DNA of 64,000 nt from Bacteroidales bacterium (GTDB taxonomy: Bacteria > Bacteroidota > Bacteroidia > Bacteroidales > UBA932), in assembly GCA_017469745.1 (NCBI GenBank), contig JAFUFS010000013.1, positions 39,496-103,495 on the forward strand. The letters are read 5' to 3'. The number at the start of each line of letters is the position of its first letter. Positions within the stretch are counted from its first letter, which is position 1. The notes under the pieces are model-generated. The model was not told the origin of the DNA. It saw only the letters and a list, made by a program, of their open reading frames with translations, and made no database searches. A program made the position numbers and the translations under genes. Of the stretch, positions 31,042 through 39,690 are shown one piece after another.

Positions 31042-31072
31042 CAAAGTTAAAGAAAAAGGCTATCAAGTCAAA
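31042..31072 (-). promoter_or_regulatory. Promoter of the ruvX-def-manB operon
   Basis: Minus strand: TTTG (31072-31069), 19-base spacer, TAACTTTG (31049-31042). An exact match to TTTG-N19-TAnnTTTG, only about 8 bases before the ATG, so the leader is extremely short or absent. Confidence 0.75.
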
Positions 31073-31077
31073 ATAAT

Positions 31078-31929
31078 ATGTCCAAAGAGAAGAAAGATAG
31101 GACCTCCAACTACAGGCTCACGCTGGTTGATGACGACACCCACGACAAGCTGTGGACCAGGAAATTCAACAAGCTGAACATCCTGGTGACGGCCATAACT
31201 TCGGTTGTCGTACTGCTCACCGCGCTGTGGTGCCTGATAGCGTTCACCCCCCTCAGGACCTTCATTCCCGGCTACCCGGATGCAAGGACGAAGCACGACG
31301 CCATACAGAATGCGATAAGGATCGATTCCCTCGAGAACGTGATCACCAAGTGGGAACTCTACTCTGAAAACCTCCGCAGGGTGGTTGAAGGAGAGGAGCC
31401 GCTGAAGATAGACAGCCTCATGGCCGCACGCAAGCAGGCCAGGGAGATCACCGACAAGGACCGGGCAGGGCTCGCGATGAAAGATTCGCTTCTGCGGAAG
31501 GAAGTCGCCGCCGAGGACATGTTCGACGTGACCTCCGGCAGGGCCAAGACCCTCCCGATCGAAGGAATGCATTTCTTCACACCCCTGAAGGGTGTCGTGT
31601 CCCAGAGCTACGTACAGGCCCTGCATCCCTACATCGACATCACCGCCCCGAACAACTCGGTCGTGATGGCAGTGCTGGACGGAACGGTGATCTCGGCCGG
31701 ATGGACCGACGAGGAGGGTTACACGATCCGCATCCAGCATGACGGTGACATAATCTCCGTCTACAAGCACAACCAGAAGCTCATGAAGAAGACCGGCGAC
31801 AAGGTGAGCGCCGGCACGCCTATTGCCGTCGTCGGCGGCACAGGCACCACGGCCGATGGAGACCATCTCCATTTCGAGCTCTGGCACAAGGGAGAGGCAG
31901 TGGACCCCACAAAATACATTAGTTTCTGA
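31078..31929 (+). CDS. Membrane-anchored M23 peptidase-family protein
   Basis: 283 residues. A short cytoplasmic N-terminus and one membrane helix (LNILVTAITSVVVLLTALWC) are followed by a coiled region and an M23 domain with LHPYIDITAPNNS (His, Asp), GYTIRIQH and GDHLHFELW (His). It probably acts on, or helps amidases act on, cell-wall peptidoglycan. The TGA stop shares its last base with the dxr ATG. Heads a plus-strand operon with dxr, rseP and the rhodanese-MBL gene. Confidence 0.88.
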   Translation: MSKEKKDRTSNYRLTLVDDDTHDKLWTRKFNKLNILVTAITSVVVLLTALWCLIAFTPLRTFIPGYPDARTKHDAIQNAIRIDSLENVITKWELYSENLRRVVEGEEPLKIDSLMAARKQAREITDKDRAGLAMKDSLLRKEVAAEDMFDVTSGRAKTLPIEGMHFFTPLKGVVSQSYVQALHPYIDITAPNNSVVMAVLDGTVISAGWTDEEGYTIRIQHDGDIISVYKHNQKLMKKTGDKVSAGTPIAVVGGTGTTADGDHLHFELWHKGEAVDPTKYISF

Positions 31930-33101
31930 TGGAGAAACGCAGGATAGCTATTCTTGGATCCACCGGATCCATCGGGCGGCAGACCCTTGACGTGATAAGG
32001 GAGCACCGTGACCTTTTCGAGGTCGAACTCTTGACATGCAACAGCAGTTTCATGACCCTGGCTGCCCAGGCCAGGGAATTCGATGCCAACAACGTGGTAA
32101 TCTGTGACGAGACCCGTTACAAGGCCCTGTACGATGCCCTGGAAGGCACTGACAGCAAGGTCTTCGCCGGCATGAAGTCCGTCTGCGACCTGGTGACCAG
32201 CGACAGGGTGGACATCGTCGTGGCGTCCATGGTCGGATTCAGCGGCCTGGCTCCCACGATCGCGGCACTAAAAGCCGGAAAGGTGATCGCCCTGGCCAAC
32301 AAGGAAACCCTCGTGGCAGCAGGTTCGATAGTCATGGAACTCTCACGCAAATTCAATGCGCCCATACTCCCCGTAGATTCAGAGCATTCAGCAATATTCC
32401 AGTGCCTGATGGCGTCCCAGGGCAACAAAGTGAGCAAGATCCACCTCACCGCATCCGGCGGGCCTTTCAGGACATGGACCAAGGAGCAGATCGCTGCCGC
32501 CACCAAGGACATGGCCCTCAAACATCCCAACTGGAGCATGGGAGCCAAGATCACGATCGACTCTGCGACCATGATGAACAAAGGCTTCGAAGTGATCGAA
32601 GCCAGATGGCTTTTCGACACCCCGGTCGAAAAGATCAACGTGGTCGTACATCCCGAATCCGTTATCCACTCGATGGTCGAATTCGAAGACGGAGCCGTCA
32701 TCGCCCAGATGGCCTCCCCCGACATGAGGGAGCCCATCCAGTTCGCCCTCGGCTTCCCCGAGAGGCTGCCCCTCAGCAACAAGAAGCTCAATTTCGCAGA
32801 GCTCGGCACCCTCTCCTTCTTTGAACCAGACCTGGACAAGTTCCCTGCCCTAGGCCTTGCGTTCAAGGCCATGGAGAGGGGCGGCAACATCCCCTGCGTC
32901 CTCAACGCCGCCAACGAATCGGCGGTCGCGGCCTACCTGCGCGACGAGATTCCCTTCTACGGAATATCCGACATTGCCGCCGAATGCATGGAAAGAGCTG
33001 CATTCATCGCCACTCCGAGTGTCGAGGACATATTCGCGACCAACTCATCAGCCCGAGCCCTGGCCGACAGTCTGATCCTCGAAATGAAAAAGAAATCCTA
33101 A
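31929..33101 (+). CDS. dxr: 1-deoxy-D-xylulose 5-phosphate reductoisomerase
   Basis: 390 residues, normal length. It has the NADPH-binding GSTGSIGRQTLDVI, catalytic/metal-binding PVDSEHSAIFQC, TASGGPF, and HPNWSMGAKITIDSATMMNK. It converts DXP to MEP in the non-mevalonate isoprenoid pathway, supplying undecaprenyl phosphate among others. It is translationally coupled to the M23 gene and followed three bases later by rseP, a common order in Bacteroidetes. Confidence 0.97.
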   Translation: MEKRRIAILGSTGSIGRQTLDVIREHRDLFEVELLTCNSSFMTLAAQAREFDANNVVICDETRYKALYDALEGTDSKVFAGMKSVCDLVTSDRVDIVVASMVGFSGLAPTIAALKAGKVIALANKETLVAAGSIVMELSRKFNAPILPVDSEHSAIFQCLMASQGNKVSKIHLTASGGPFRTWTKEQIAAATKDMALKHPNWSMGAKITIDSATMMNKGFEVIEARWLFDTPVEKINVVVHPESVIHSMVEFEDGAVIAQMASPDMREPIQFALGFPERLPLSNKKLNFAELGTLSFFEPDLDKFPALGLAFKAMERGGNIPCVLNAANESAVAAYLRDEIPFYGISDIAAECMERAAFIATPSVEDIFATNSSARALADSLILEMKKKS

Positions 33102-33104
33102 GCC

Positions 33105-34442
33105 ATGGAAGTACTTATGAAGGTTCTGCAAGTGATCCTTGCACTGTCCGTCCTGATAGTCATACACGAATTCGGTCATTTCACCTTCGCCAAGCTTTTC
33201 GGCATCAGGGTGGAAAAGTTCTTCCTATTCTTCGACATCGGTTCCAGCAAGCTGTTCAGCACCAAGGGAAAACTCTTCACCAGGCTCTTCCCGAAAGCCA
33301 AGGATTGGGAGACTGAATATGGAATCGGCTGGCTGCCGCTCGGAGGCTACTGCAAGATCAGCGGCATGATCGACGAGAGCATGGACACCGAAGCCATGAA
33401 GAAGGATCCCCAGCCCTGGGAATTCCGAACCAAACCGGCCTGGCAGAGGCTTCTGGTGATGGTCGGCGGCGTCTTGTACAACTTCATCTTCGCCATCCTG
33501 TGCTACATTGCCATCATGGCCATCTGGGGCAGCTCCTACATCCAGAACGAAGGCAGCAGCATCTACCCCAACGAACTCGGCGTCGAGATGGGATTCAAGG
33601 CTGGAGACCAGATCCTCAGCATGGATGACTATGTCCCCGAGAACTTCGGGATGCTCCAGGCAGACCTGGCCAGGAGGAACGTCCAGAAGGTCACCGTCCT
33701 CCGCGACGGACAGCCCGTGGACATCTACATCGACCATTCTAAGATCGGCGACGTGCTGAACACTCCCGACATGTTCGACCTCGCAGTCCCCTTCGTAATA
33801 GACTCACTTATGAAGGGCTCGGCCAATTTCGATTCAGGGCTCCTGCACGGCGACCGGATCATTGCCCTGGACAGCGTCAGCACTCCTTTCATCCAGGACA
33901 TGAAGGCCTACCTGGCCGAAGTGCCCGGGACCACAGTGGAAGCCTCCGTGCTTCGTGGAGCCGACACCCTGGCCATCCCGGTCCTGGTCGACTCACTCGG
34001 CAGGATCGGAGCCTACACCCAGATCCCGTCCTACACCACGAAGACATATTCAGTGCTGGAAGCCATCCCGGCAGGTTTCAACCTCACCTTCACCACCATT
34101 GGAGGCTACCTGCGCGACCTCAAGCTTCTGGCCACTCCTAAGACCGAGGCCTACAAGTCGGTCGGCAGTTTCATAGCTATCGGCCAGGTCTTTCCTTCCA
34201 CCTGGGACTGGTTCAGGTTCATCCACATCCTCGCCCTGCTTTCAATCATGCTGGGCGTGATGAACCTCCTCCCCATCCCTGCCCTTGACGGCGGGCACAT
34301 TGTGTTCTGCCTCTACGAGATGATCACCGGACGCAAGCCCAGCGACAAGTTCCTGGAAGTCGCCCAGATCATCGGTATGATCCTCCTGATGCTGCTGATG
34401 GTGCTCGCCTTCGGCAACGACATCCGGAGACTTATCCATTGA
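33105..34442 (+). CDS. rseP: RIP metalloprotease (site-2 protease)
   Basis: 445 residues. The zinc site HEFGH (H21, E22, H25) lies in the first membrane helix and NLLPIPALDGGHI in a late helix gives the third ligand (Asp). Two PDZ regions lie between. It cuts membrane-bound anti-sigma factors or signal-peptide remnants within the membrane. The start at 33105 is three bases past the dxr stop, and a second ATG at 33117 is possible. Could serve the ECF sigma system seen at the window start, though nothing links them directly. Confidence 0.95.
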   Translation: MEVLMKVLQVILALSVLIVIHEFGHFTFAKLFGIRVEKFFLFFDIGSSKLFSTKGKLFTRLFPKAKDWETEYGIGWLPLGGYCKISGMIDESMDTEAMKKDPQPWEFRTKPAWQRLLVMVGGVLYNFIFAILCYIAIMAIWGSSYIQNEGSSIYPNELGVEMGFKAGDQILSMDDYVPENFGMLQADLARRNVQKVTVLRDGQPVDIYIDHSKIGDVLNTPDMFDLAVPFVIDSLMKGSANFDSGLLHGDRIIALDSVSTPFIQDMKAYLAEVPGTTVEASVLRGADTLAIPVLVDSLGRIGAYTQIPSYTTKTYSVLEAIPAGFNLTFTTIGGYLRDLKLLATPKTEAYKSVGSFIAIGQVFPSTWDWFRFIHILALLSIMLGVMNLLPIPALDGGHIVFCLYEMITGRKPSDKFLEVAQIIGMILLMLLMVLAFGNDIRRLIH

Positions 34443-34460
34443 CCCTTATACACGAATAAT

Positions 34461-35495
34461 ATGAAAATCATGTCCATCCTCTCCGCACTTCTGGCCTTTT
34501 TCGCAGGAAACAACGGCCAGACCGACCTGTCTGTCGGCGATTTCGAAGCCCTTCTCGGTGAAGGCAAAGTCGCCCTCGTAGACGTCCGCACCGCTGAAGA
34601 ATATTCAGCCGGTCACATCCCGGGAGCCACCAACGTGGACTTTTATTCAGAGGATTTCCTCAGACTCTTCGAGGCATCTGTCCCCAAGGACTGCCCCGTC
34701 GCCGTATACTGCCGTTCAGGAAAGCGCAGCGCCGAAGCCTCGGCTGCCCTTGTCAAGGCCGGCTACACAGTCAACAACCTGATTGGAGGCTTCGAAGCCT
34801 GGAAAGAAGAAGGACTCCCCGTGAACACCTATCAAGTGGAGCGCTTCTTCTCTGATAGCCACCTCCCCGTGGACATCACCCTCGTGAAGCACGGCACCCT
34901 GGCAATATCTTTCAAGGGCTACTGGATCCATGTCGACCCGGTTTCGGGACTGAATAAGCCCACCGTGTACTCTGCCGAGTTCCCCAAGGCGGATGCCATC
35001 CTCATCACCCATGAGCACGGCGACCATCTGGACGAGCACGCAATCGACATGCTTTCCAAGGAGGGGACAAGACTGGTCATGAACTACAAGAGCTGGGACA
35101 AGATCGGACACGGAGACGTGATGGAAAACGGCGAGAGAGGCAATCTGCCCGGCCGAGTCATCATCGTGGCTGTTCCCGCCTACAACATTTCTTCGGGTCA
35201 TGAGCAGTTCCATCCGAAGGGCAACGGCAACGGCTATGTCCTTTCGCTTGACGGCTTCAGGATCTACATCGCCGGAGACACCGAGGACATCCCCGAGATG
35301 GCACAGCTGGAAGACATCGACTTAGCCTTCCTACCCGTCAACCAGCCCTACACCATGACCGTAGAGCAGTGCGTCCGCGCCGCCAAATCCTTCATGCCCA
35401 AGGTGCTGATCCCCTACCACTTCAGCCAGACCGACATCACCTCGCTGCCGGCCCTGCTGCCTGACATCACAGTCCTGCTGAGGGACATGCAGTAG
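34461..35495 (+). CDS. Rhodanese domain fused to metallo-beta-lactamase-fold hydrolase
   Basis: 344 residues. A short hydrophobic N-terminus is followed by a rhodanese domain (residues about 22-120) with active-site loop YCRSGKRS (C84). Residues about 135-344 are an L-ascorbate-6-P lactonase/UPF0173-like MBL domain with ITHEHGDHLDEH (H184, H186, D188, H189), IAGDTED and IPYHF. Such fusions suggest persulfide or thiosulfate chemistry plus hydrolysis. The function is not established. It follows rseP by 18 bases. Confidence 0.85.
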   Translation: MKIMSILSALLAFFAGNNGQTDLSVGDFEALLGEGKVALVDVRTAEEYSAGHIPGATNVDFYSEDFLRLFEASVPKDCPVAVYCRSGKRSAEASAALVKAGYTVNNLIGGFEAWKEEGLPVNTYQVERFFSDSHLPVDITLVKHGTLAISFKGYWIHVDPVSGLNKPTVYSAEFPKADAILITHEHGDHLDEHAIDMLSKEGTRLVMNYKSWDKIGHGDVMENGERGNLPGRVIIVAVPAYNISSGHEQFHPKGNGNGYVLSLDGFRIYIAGDTEDIPEMAQLEDIDLAFLPVNQPYTMTVEQCVRAAKSFMPKVLIPYHFSQTDITSLPALLPDITVLLRDMQ

Positions 35496-35500
35496 ATTCT

Positions 35501-35836
35501 ATGAAGAAGATCATCCTCCTGCTTGTTTTGTCGCTGATCGGCTTGTCCGCATCGGCTCAGATAGTCTATAGCACTGATTTCAAAGGCGAAGCAAAGGTCA
35601 AGGTCTACGTGACCGAATTCAAGGGCGAGGCCGACCTGCTGGTCTACAAGACCGAATTCAAGGGCGAGGCCAAGGAGAACAATGGCCTGTGGTACTTCAC
35701 CCAGTTCAAGGGAGAAGCCAAGAAGACTATCTACTTCACTGATTTCAAGGGCGAAGCCGACCTCATCGTCTACTTCACAGAGTTCAAAGGCGAAGCCGGC
35801 TGGCGCAAGAAGTCCAAGAAGCACCTGATGTACTAG
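35501..35836 (+). CDS. Small secreted repeat protein (DUF6150-like)
   Basis: 111 residues with a signal peptide (LIGLSASAQ). The whole mature part is six tandem copies of a short unit of 10-18 residues ending in FKGEA (TDFKGEA, TEFKGEA, TEFKGEA, TQFKGEA, TDFKGEA, TEFKGEA), each preceded by a beta-strand-like VY/YF stretch, and a basic tail (RKKSKKH). This is the pattern of DUF6150 proteins, probably a small beta-solenoid. The role is unknown. Six bases after the rhodanese-MBL gene. Confidence 0.8.
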   Translation: MKKIILLLVLSLIGLSASAQIVYSTDFKGEAKVKVYVTEFKGEADLLVYKTEFKGEAKENNGLWYFTQFKGEAKKTIYFTDFKGEADLIVYFTEFKGEAGWRKKSKKHLMY

Positions 35837-35920
35837 GCCACGGGGACCTGCCCTCCTAATTGCTGAACTCCCCTTTGTAGCATAATGATCGCGCCGAAAT
35901 GTCATAGAATCAAACTGATA

Positions 35921-35952
35921 TTTGGTAATTCCCCAGAACTTTGCTATCTTGA
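35921..35952 (+). promoter_or_regulatory. Promoter of the pRiA4b ORF-3 gene
   Basis: TTTG at 35921-35924, 20-base spacer, TATCTTGA at 35945-35952 (one or two mismatches from TAnnTTTG), 24 bases before the start at 35977. Confidence 0.55.
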
Positions 35953-35976
35953 TGACAATTAAAAACGCAGACAAGC

Positions 35977-36813
35977 ATGTTTAATCCTGAAGAAGAACTC
36001 ATCAAGGAGTTGATGCGACTGACCGGCCAGAAACGGGAAGATATTCAAGAAGTAGTTGACACTGTAAAGAGTAAGATGCTCGGGAACATAGGGATGTCCC
36101 ACCCAGGAGAGCCGTCAAGCCCTGAAGATGATTGCGATTTTGGCGAGAAGGATTTTGACGAGGACCATTACCCGCCCTATCTCCCAGCAAAACATGTCAT
36201 GAAGTACACTCTACGCTTCACCTTACGAAACATCAAGCCCGCCATCTGGCGTAAGGTCGAGGTTCCATCCAACATCACCCTCCGCCATCTTTCGGAACTG
36301 ATCATCGAGACAATGGGATGGGCCGGTTACCATCTCAACCATTTCAGGATCGGGATGGACACGTTCTACGAGCCTTATTACCAAAGGGATGGGGACATGG
36401 AGTTCGGGTTCTCACGAAGCCGCCACTTCAATCAGGAAGAGCACACCGTTGAGGAAGTCCTCTATGACAAAGGCAAACAGATTGTCTTTGAATATGATTT
36501 CGGCGATAGTTGGGAGCATGACATACGTCTTTCATCTATCAGCGAATATGCTCCCGGAGAGCCTCATGAGATCAGGTTTGTCGGCAGCAAGCGTGCCTGC
36601 CCTCCTGAGGACTGCGGCAGCTACTGGGGTTACGATGAACTCTGCGAGATCCACTCAAAGAAAGTCACCGGGAAGAGGCTTACCCGAGATGAGCGAGAAC
36701 GCCTCGAGTGGTACGCCAACACCGAGGACGGAAAGGACTATGATCCGGAACTGTTCGAGGAAGACATCTGCCTGGAGGCGATCGACATGCTAAATGATTT
36801 CCCCGAGGCTTAA
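35977..36813 (+). CDS. Plasmid pRiA4b ORF-3 family protein
   Basis: 278 residues. After an acidic N-terminal region the pRiA4b ORF-3 domain occupies about residues 68-250: LRFTLRNIKPAIWRKVEVPS, TLRHLSELIIETMGW, EYDFGDSWEHDI and ACPPEDCGSYWGYDEL. The family is widespread on mobile elements and chromosomes; its biochemical role is unknown. It marks the entry into the accessory region: downstream come the inverted-repeat element and the first hicAB. Confidence 0.85.
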   Translation: MFNPEEELIKELMRLTGQKREDIQEVVDTVKSKMLGNIGMSHPGEPSSPEDDCDFGEKDFDEDHYPPYLPAKHVMKYTLRFTLRNIKPAIWRKVEVPSNITLRHLSELIIETMGWAGYHLNHFRIGMDTFYEPYYQRDGDMEFGFSRSRHFNQEEHTVEEVLYDKGKQIVFEYDFGDSWEHDIRLSSISEYAPGEPHEIRFVGSKRACPPEDCGSYWGYDELCEIHSKKVTGKRLTRDERERLEWYANTEDGKDYDPELFEEDICLEAIDMLNDFPEA

Positions 36814-36854
36814 AGCCCGTTTTATCACTTTAAGAGGCGCGTAAATGCCCTTTC

Positions 36855-36967
36855 CGGGCAAGGTCGAATTTTTGGGTGGGGTACCTTGCTCACCGACAAG
36901 GCCACTGACAGCCCTGCAACGCATTTCCCCCTGGCAAGGTCAAGCCACTGTTTTTCGACCTTGCCCG
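36855..36967. repeat. Inverted-repeat element, copy 1 of 3
   Basis: 113 bp bounded by a perfect 13-bp inverted repeat, CGGGCAAGGTCGA at 36855-36867 and its complement at 36955-36967. Inside lie a second pair of related motifs (TACCTTGCTC and GGCAAGGTCAAG) and GGGTGGGGTACCTTGCTC, which is also in copy 2. It lies 114 bases upstream of the frameshifted hicA. MITE-like or REP-like; no coding capacity. Confidence 0.85.
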
Positions 36968-37006
36968 AAAGTATTTATATCTCTAGGCCAGGCATTGCCA
37001 CAAAAG

Positions 37007-37054
37007 TAGTAATATTTCTACTAAACATAACTATTATTAATAGAAATATTACTA
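37007..37054. promoter_or_regulatory. Palindromic operator candidate upstream of hicAB-1
   Basis: Perfect 14-bp inverted repeat TAGTAATATTTCTA (37007-37020) / TAGAAATATTACTA (37041-37054), 27 bases before the hicA start. HicB antitoxins autoregulate their operons by binding such palindromes. A related repeat sits at the same place upstream of hicAB-2. Confidence 0.6.
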
Positions 37055-37081
37055 TATTAGCAGAACTAAACTGCTACGACT

Positions 37082-37271
37082 ATGAAATTCGATGAATTCC
37101 ATAAGATTGTCCGGCTTAACGGCTGGGTTCAAATCCGGCAAATGGGTACAAGCCACATCATCTACAAAAAAGGGAAACAAACTTACCCGGTACCATACCA
37201 TACAAGGTAAAGAAGTCGGCAAAGGCCTTGAGGCAAAAATGAAGAAAGACATGAAATTAAAGTATAAATAA
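37082..37271 (+). pseudogene. hicA: hicA-1, mRNA interferase gene broken by a one-base insertion
   Basis: From the ATG at 37082 the frame encodes a HicA-like start (MKFDEFHKIVRLNGWVQIRQ, then MGTSHIIYKKGK) and stops at TAA 37208-37210 after 42 residues. Dropping one A in the stretch ACAAGGTAAAG (about 37202-37206) would restore the frame and give the expected HicA C-terminus GKEVGKGLEAKMKKDMKLK to a stop at 37269-37271, about 62 residues, the normal length. The catalytic His is in the part still read (TSHII), but the C-terminal helix is lost. A sequencing error cannot be excluded. Confidence 0.75.
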
Positions 37272-37277
37272 TTAACT

Positions 37278-37685
37278 ATGAAGATCATAAACGCCATAAT
37301 AGAAAGAGCGAAAGATGGAACCTATTCCGTCTATTGCAAAGACGAAATCTTTTCTGGAGCAGGAGACTCGATCGAAGATGCGATTCAAGACATGAAAGCT
37401 CAAATGAAATTCTACAAGGAGACGGCCATTAAGGAGGGATTCAAGTACCCGACCTTCTTGAATTCGGAATATGAAATAGATTATTCCGTAGATCCTCTGA
37501 GCCTGCTGAAATACTACGTTGGAAGTGGAATCCTTTCCCTTGCCGGAATAGAAAGGATCTCCGGAATCAATCAAAAACAACTTTGGGCATACATGCACGG
37601 TACCAAACCGCGCAAAGCACAGGCCAACAGGCTGAACGCTGGGTTCAAAAACCTCCGCGACGACCTCAACAGCATTTTCGCCTGA
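37278..37685 (+). CDS. hicB: HicB-family antitoxin with C-terminal helix-turn-helix
   Basis: 135 residues. The N-terminal partial RNase H-like domain (INAIIERAKDGTYSVYC) is degenerate HicB fold. Residues about 88-130 form an XRE-like helix-turn-helix (GIERISGINQKQLWAYMHGT). It neutralises HicA and represses the operon. It starts six bases after the C-terminal remnant of the frameshifted hicA, so the antitoxin is intact while the toxin is not. It resembles hicB-2 in layout. Confidence 0.82.
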   Translation: MKIINAIIERAKDGTYSVYCKDEIFSGAGDSIEDAIQDMKAQMKFYKETAIKEGFKYPTFLNSEYEIDYSVDPLSLLKYYVGSGILSLAGIERISGINQKQLWAYMHGTKPRKAQANRLNAGFKNLRDDLNSIFA

Positions 37686-37730
37686 GGGCAAAATCGTCGG
37701 AGACGCATCACGCCGGACTAACAACAAGTT

Positions 37731-37912
37731 AAGTATTCACTTCTCTGGCATATAACCAAGATATTGCCAATAAGGCGCACATACCGACCAATCATACATC
37801 ATTCTCTGGCACCCATGCGTGCGCCAAAGGCTCGTTTCGGCCACTGGAGCACAGCAGCCTCTCCCCAAGCCCACAGTTATCGGGGCCATGTGCGGCTGTT
37901 TGGCCGGATGGA
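37731..37912. repeat. Hairpin repeat family, copy A
   Basis: About 180 bp with clear similarity to copy B at 38165-38347: both have TTCTCTGGCATATAACC-like starts, GGCGCAC, a 34-nt hairpin and an ending GTGCGGCTGTTTGGCCGG. The hairpin at 37819-37852 has arms GTGCGCCA / TGGAGCAC with one mismatch. It lies just after hicB-1. No coding capacity. Confidence 0.7.
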
Positions 37913-38164
37913 CTATTTACTTAAATTCGTATAATCATAATATCACGGACAGCGACATCAGTTGGTGAGTAGTTAGTAAACATCTCTGTGTTTTCATCAG
38001 AATTAAAGCGTCACAAACTACTTGGCCACGGAAACCGCCCTTTTCCCGGCCCTGGAGTTTATTTTGAACGCCACCGCCACAAATCCCCCCATTTCCCCGG
38101 CCGTGGAGTTTCTCACATGCAGGAACCGATATTGCAAAGTCGCCTTCCAGCTGACTTACAAATA
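37913..38164. other. Noncoding stretch between hairpin repeats A and B
   Basis: No convincing gene. It contains two near-identical 18-base motifs, about 38043-38061 and 38093-38112, of the form TTCCCCGGCCsTGGAGTTT, suggesting remnants of another short repeat. Confidence 0.4.
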
Positions 38165-38347
38165 GTGAAACTATACATCTCCGGCAGATAACCTAGATAC
38201 CGCCAGAGAGGCGCACCTTGGGGCCGTTCACACGCCATTCAGCGTACCTTGCGTGTGCTCCAAAGGCCCATTTCGGTCCTTGGAGCACGAGCGCCCGCTT
38301 ACTAACACAAATGGAACCAGGACCGCGTGCGGCTGTTTGGCCGGCAT
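38165..38347. repeat. Hairpin repeat family, copy B
   Basis: Diverged direct copy of repeat A. Its 34-nt hairpin at 38255-38288 has perfect 8-bp arms GTGCTCCA / TGGAGCAC, extended by AAGG/CCTT-type pairing. It ends with GTGCGGCTGTTTGGCCGG, shared with copy A, just before the HepT gene end. Confidence 0.7.
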
Positions 38348-38367
38348 GTATGGAGCATCGACCAGAA

Positions 38368-38730
38368 TCACACAGCACTGTGGTCTGCGGTGATGTCGAC
38401 TGCCTCTAAATACTCTTTCAGTCTGGGAAGATCTTTCTCAAGAATCATCCAGACTGTTTCCATATTGACAGTGTAATAATCATGCACCAGTACATTCCGC
38501 AAACCTTTTATCGCATCCCAGTCCATTTGAGGATGTGATGATGTAAATTCTGCGGAAAGCCGATAGACACTTTCTCCTATGCACTGAAGATTGTACACTA
38601 TAGCGTGACAAAGTATCTTGTTTGCAGTGAAAGCCTCACAAGTAGTAGTCCCGACAAGAAATGTCTCTATGTTCGTGATGGCTTCCCGAATCAGTTCCAA
38701 CCTGGCAGGATCATTCAGCTTATCTCTCAT
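38368..38730 (-). CDS. hepT: HepT-like toxin (DUF86)
   Basis: 120 residues, an all-helical HEPN-fold protein. The RNase motif R-x4-H-x-Y is intact as RNVLVHDYY (R78, H83, Y85). In HepT/MntA systems the toxin is an RNase inactivated when MntA adds AMP to the tyrosine of this motif. The gene overlaps the end of the MntA-like gene by 11 bases, so antitoxin is made first. The length is close to other HepT proteins. Confidence 0.88.
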   Translation of the reverse strand: MRDKLNDPARLELIREAITNIETFLVGTTTCEAFTANKILCHAIVYNLQCIGESVYRLSAEFTSSHPQMDWDAIKGLRNVLVHDYYTVNMETVWMILEKDLPRLKEYLEAVDITADHSAV

Positions 38731-39682
38731 ATATCAAGTATTTATCCCGATTCGCGGATTTAACGGCGAAAGGTTTCAGATAGCCATTCTCCACAAGGTC
38801 GATTTCACGCCCCGTAATCCTTTCAAGGTCAAGCTTTTGCCTGATAATATCCAATAACGACACCCGGGCCTTCGGATCATAATCGACAAGCAGGTCAATG
38901 TCACTTTCCGGTGTCTCTTCCCTGCGGGCGAAAGAACCGAACACCCAAGCCTTGGTGACTAAACTTGAAGAAGAAAAGTATTTCTGAATACTGGTGACCA
39001 ATTCCATACGTGAAGGATCCAAACCGGAAAGACAAGTTTCCAACTCATCGGCCAAGCCCCGCCTTGAAGCATAGCGACGCAAGCGATCCATATTCACGGG
39101 GTAAACCTCAAGCATTTTTTGGAAGTCCATGCTCCCTGTCTTATTCGCTGGTCCAGAAGGACACAAAGAATCCACAAGGCTCTGCTCAATAGAAGGGACA
39201 GGACAACTGGAGACCTCGGTCATGGGAGCTTCTGAGACAAGTGGACCTACAACAATAAAACCCTCAAGGGCCGCTGGAAAGAGCTTGTACTCTTTGATTT
39301 GCACCACCTTCTCATAATGCCGGCCCAAAGAAAGCAGCACAGAAGCTATATCCTTGCGCGCCACTTCAACAAAAAGATTCTTCCCCCTCTGTGAGACACA
39401 ATGGTTGATTCCCTTACAGTTATTGATAAGATAGCCATTAACCTCAAGCATCCAATCTGTTACCGGCACCTCATATTTGGGCTTTCGCACCACCACATAT
39501 CGTCCCCGGCCAACTCTGGATAAAGAGCCGTTTTGTACCAATGACCTGATTCGTGAATATACGGTCTGCGGCGGAAGAGCAGGAGACGCCTCAAAGAAAT
39601 CAGCGACTGTCAATTCCCCGCCACGACAGAGAAGATCTCCATATTCCTTGCTACTATTAGGGTCTTTCATTGTTTTTGTCAT
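38720..39682 (-). CDS. mntA: MntA-like nucleotidyltransferase with N-terminal winged helix and AbiEi-like region
   Basis: 320 residues (an ATG at 39670 is an alternative start). Residues about 18-66 form a winged helix (TVADFF..PQTVYSRIRSLVQNG..GRGRYV). About 67-220 resemble the body of AbiEi-type antitoxins. Residues about 230-320 are a minimal nucleotidyltransferase with GS-x10-D-x-D (G249, S250, D261, D263) as in MntA, which AMPylates HepT. Stand-alone MntA proteins are about 100-150 residues, so this is a threefold longer fusion. The winged helix probably binds the palindrome at its promoter, making it both neutraliser and repressor. The family assignment of the middle part is tentative. 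Confidence 0.8.
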   Translation of the reverse strand: MTKTMKDPNSSKEYGDLLCRGGELTVADFFEASPALPPQTVYSRIRSLVQNGSLSRVGRGRYVVVRKPKYEVPVTDWMLEVNGYLINNCKGINHCVSQRGKNLFVEVARKDIASVLLSLGRHYEKVVQIKEYKLFPAALEGFIVVGPLVSEAPMTEVSSCPVPSIEQSLVDSLCPSGPANKTGSMDFQKMLEVYPVNMDRLRRYASRRGLADELETCLSGLDPSRMELVTSIQKYFSSSSLVTKAWVFGSFARREETPESDIDLLVDYDPKARVSLLDIIRQKLDLERITGREIDLVENGYLKPFAVKSANRDKYLIYER

Positions 39683-39690
39683 TTACGCAA

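Noticed and set aside
36855-36967. rho-independent terminator for the pRiA4b ORF-3 gene.
   Set aside because: Arms are 87 bases apart, no T-run, and the same element recurs at two other loci, so a repeat element is the better call.
37731-38347. Possible CRISPR array because of repeated segments.
   Set aside because: Only two long, diverged copies at 434-bp spacing, with no short regular repeats or spacers and no cas genes.
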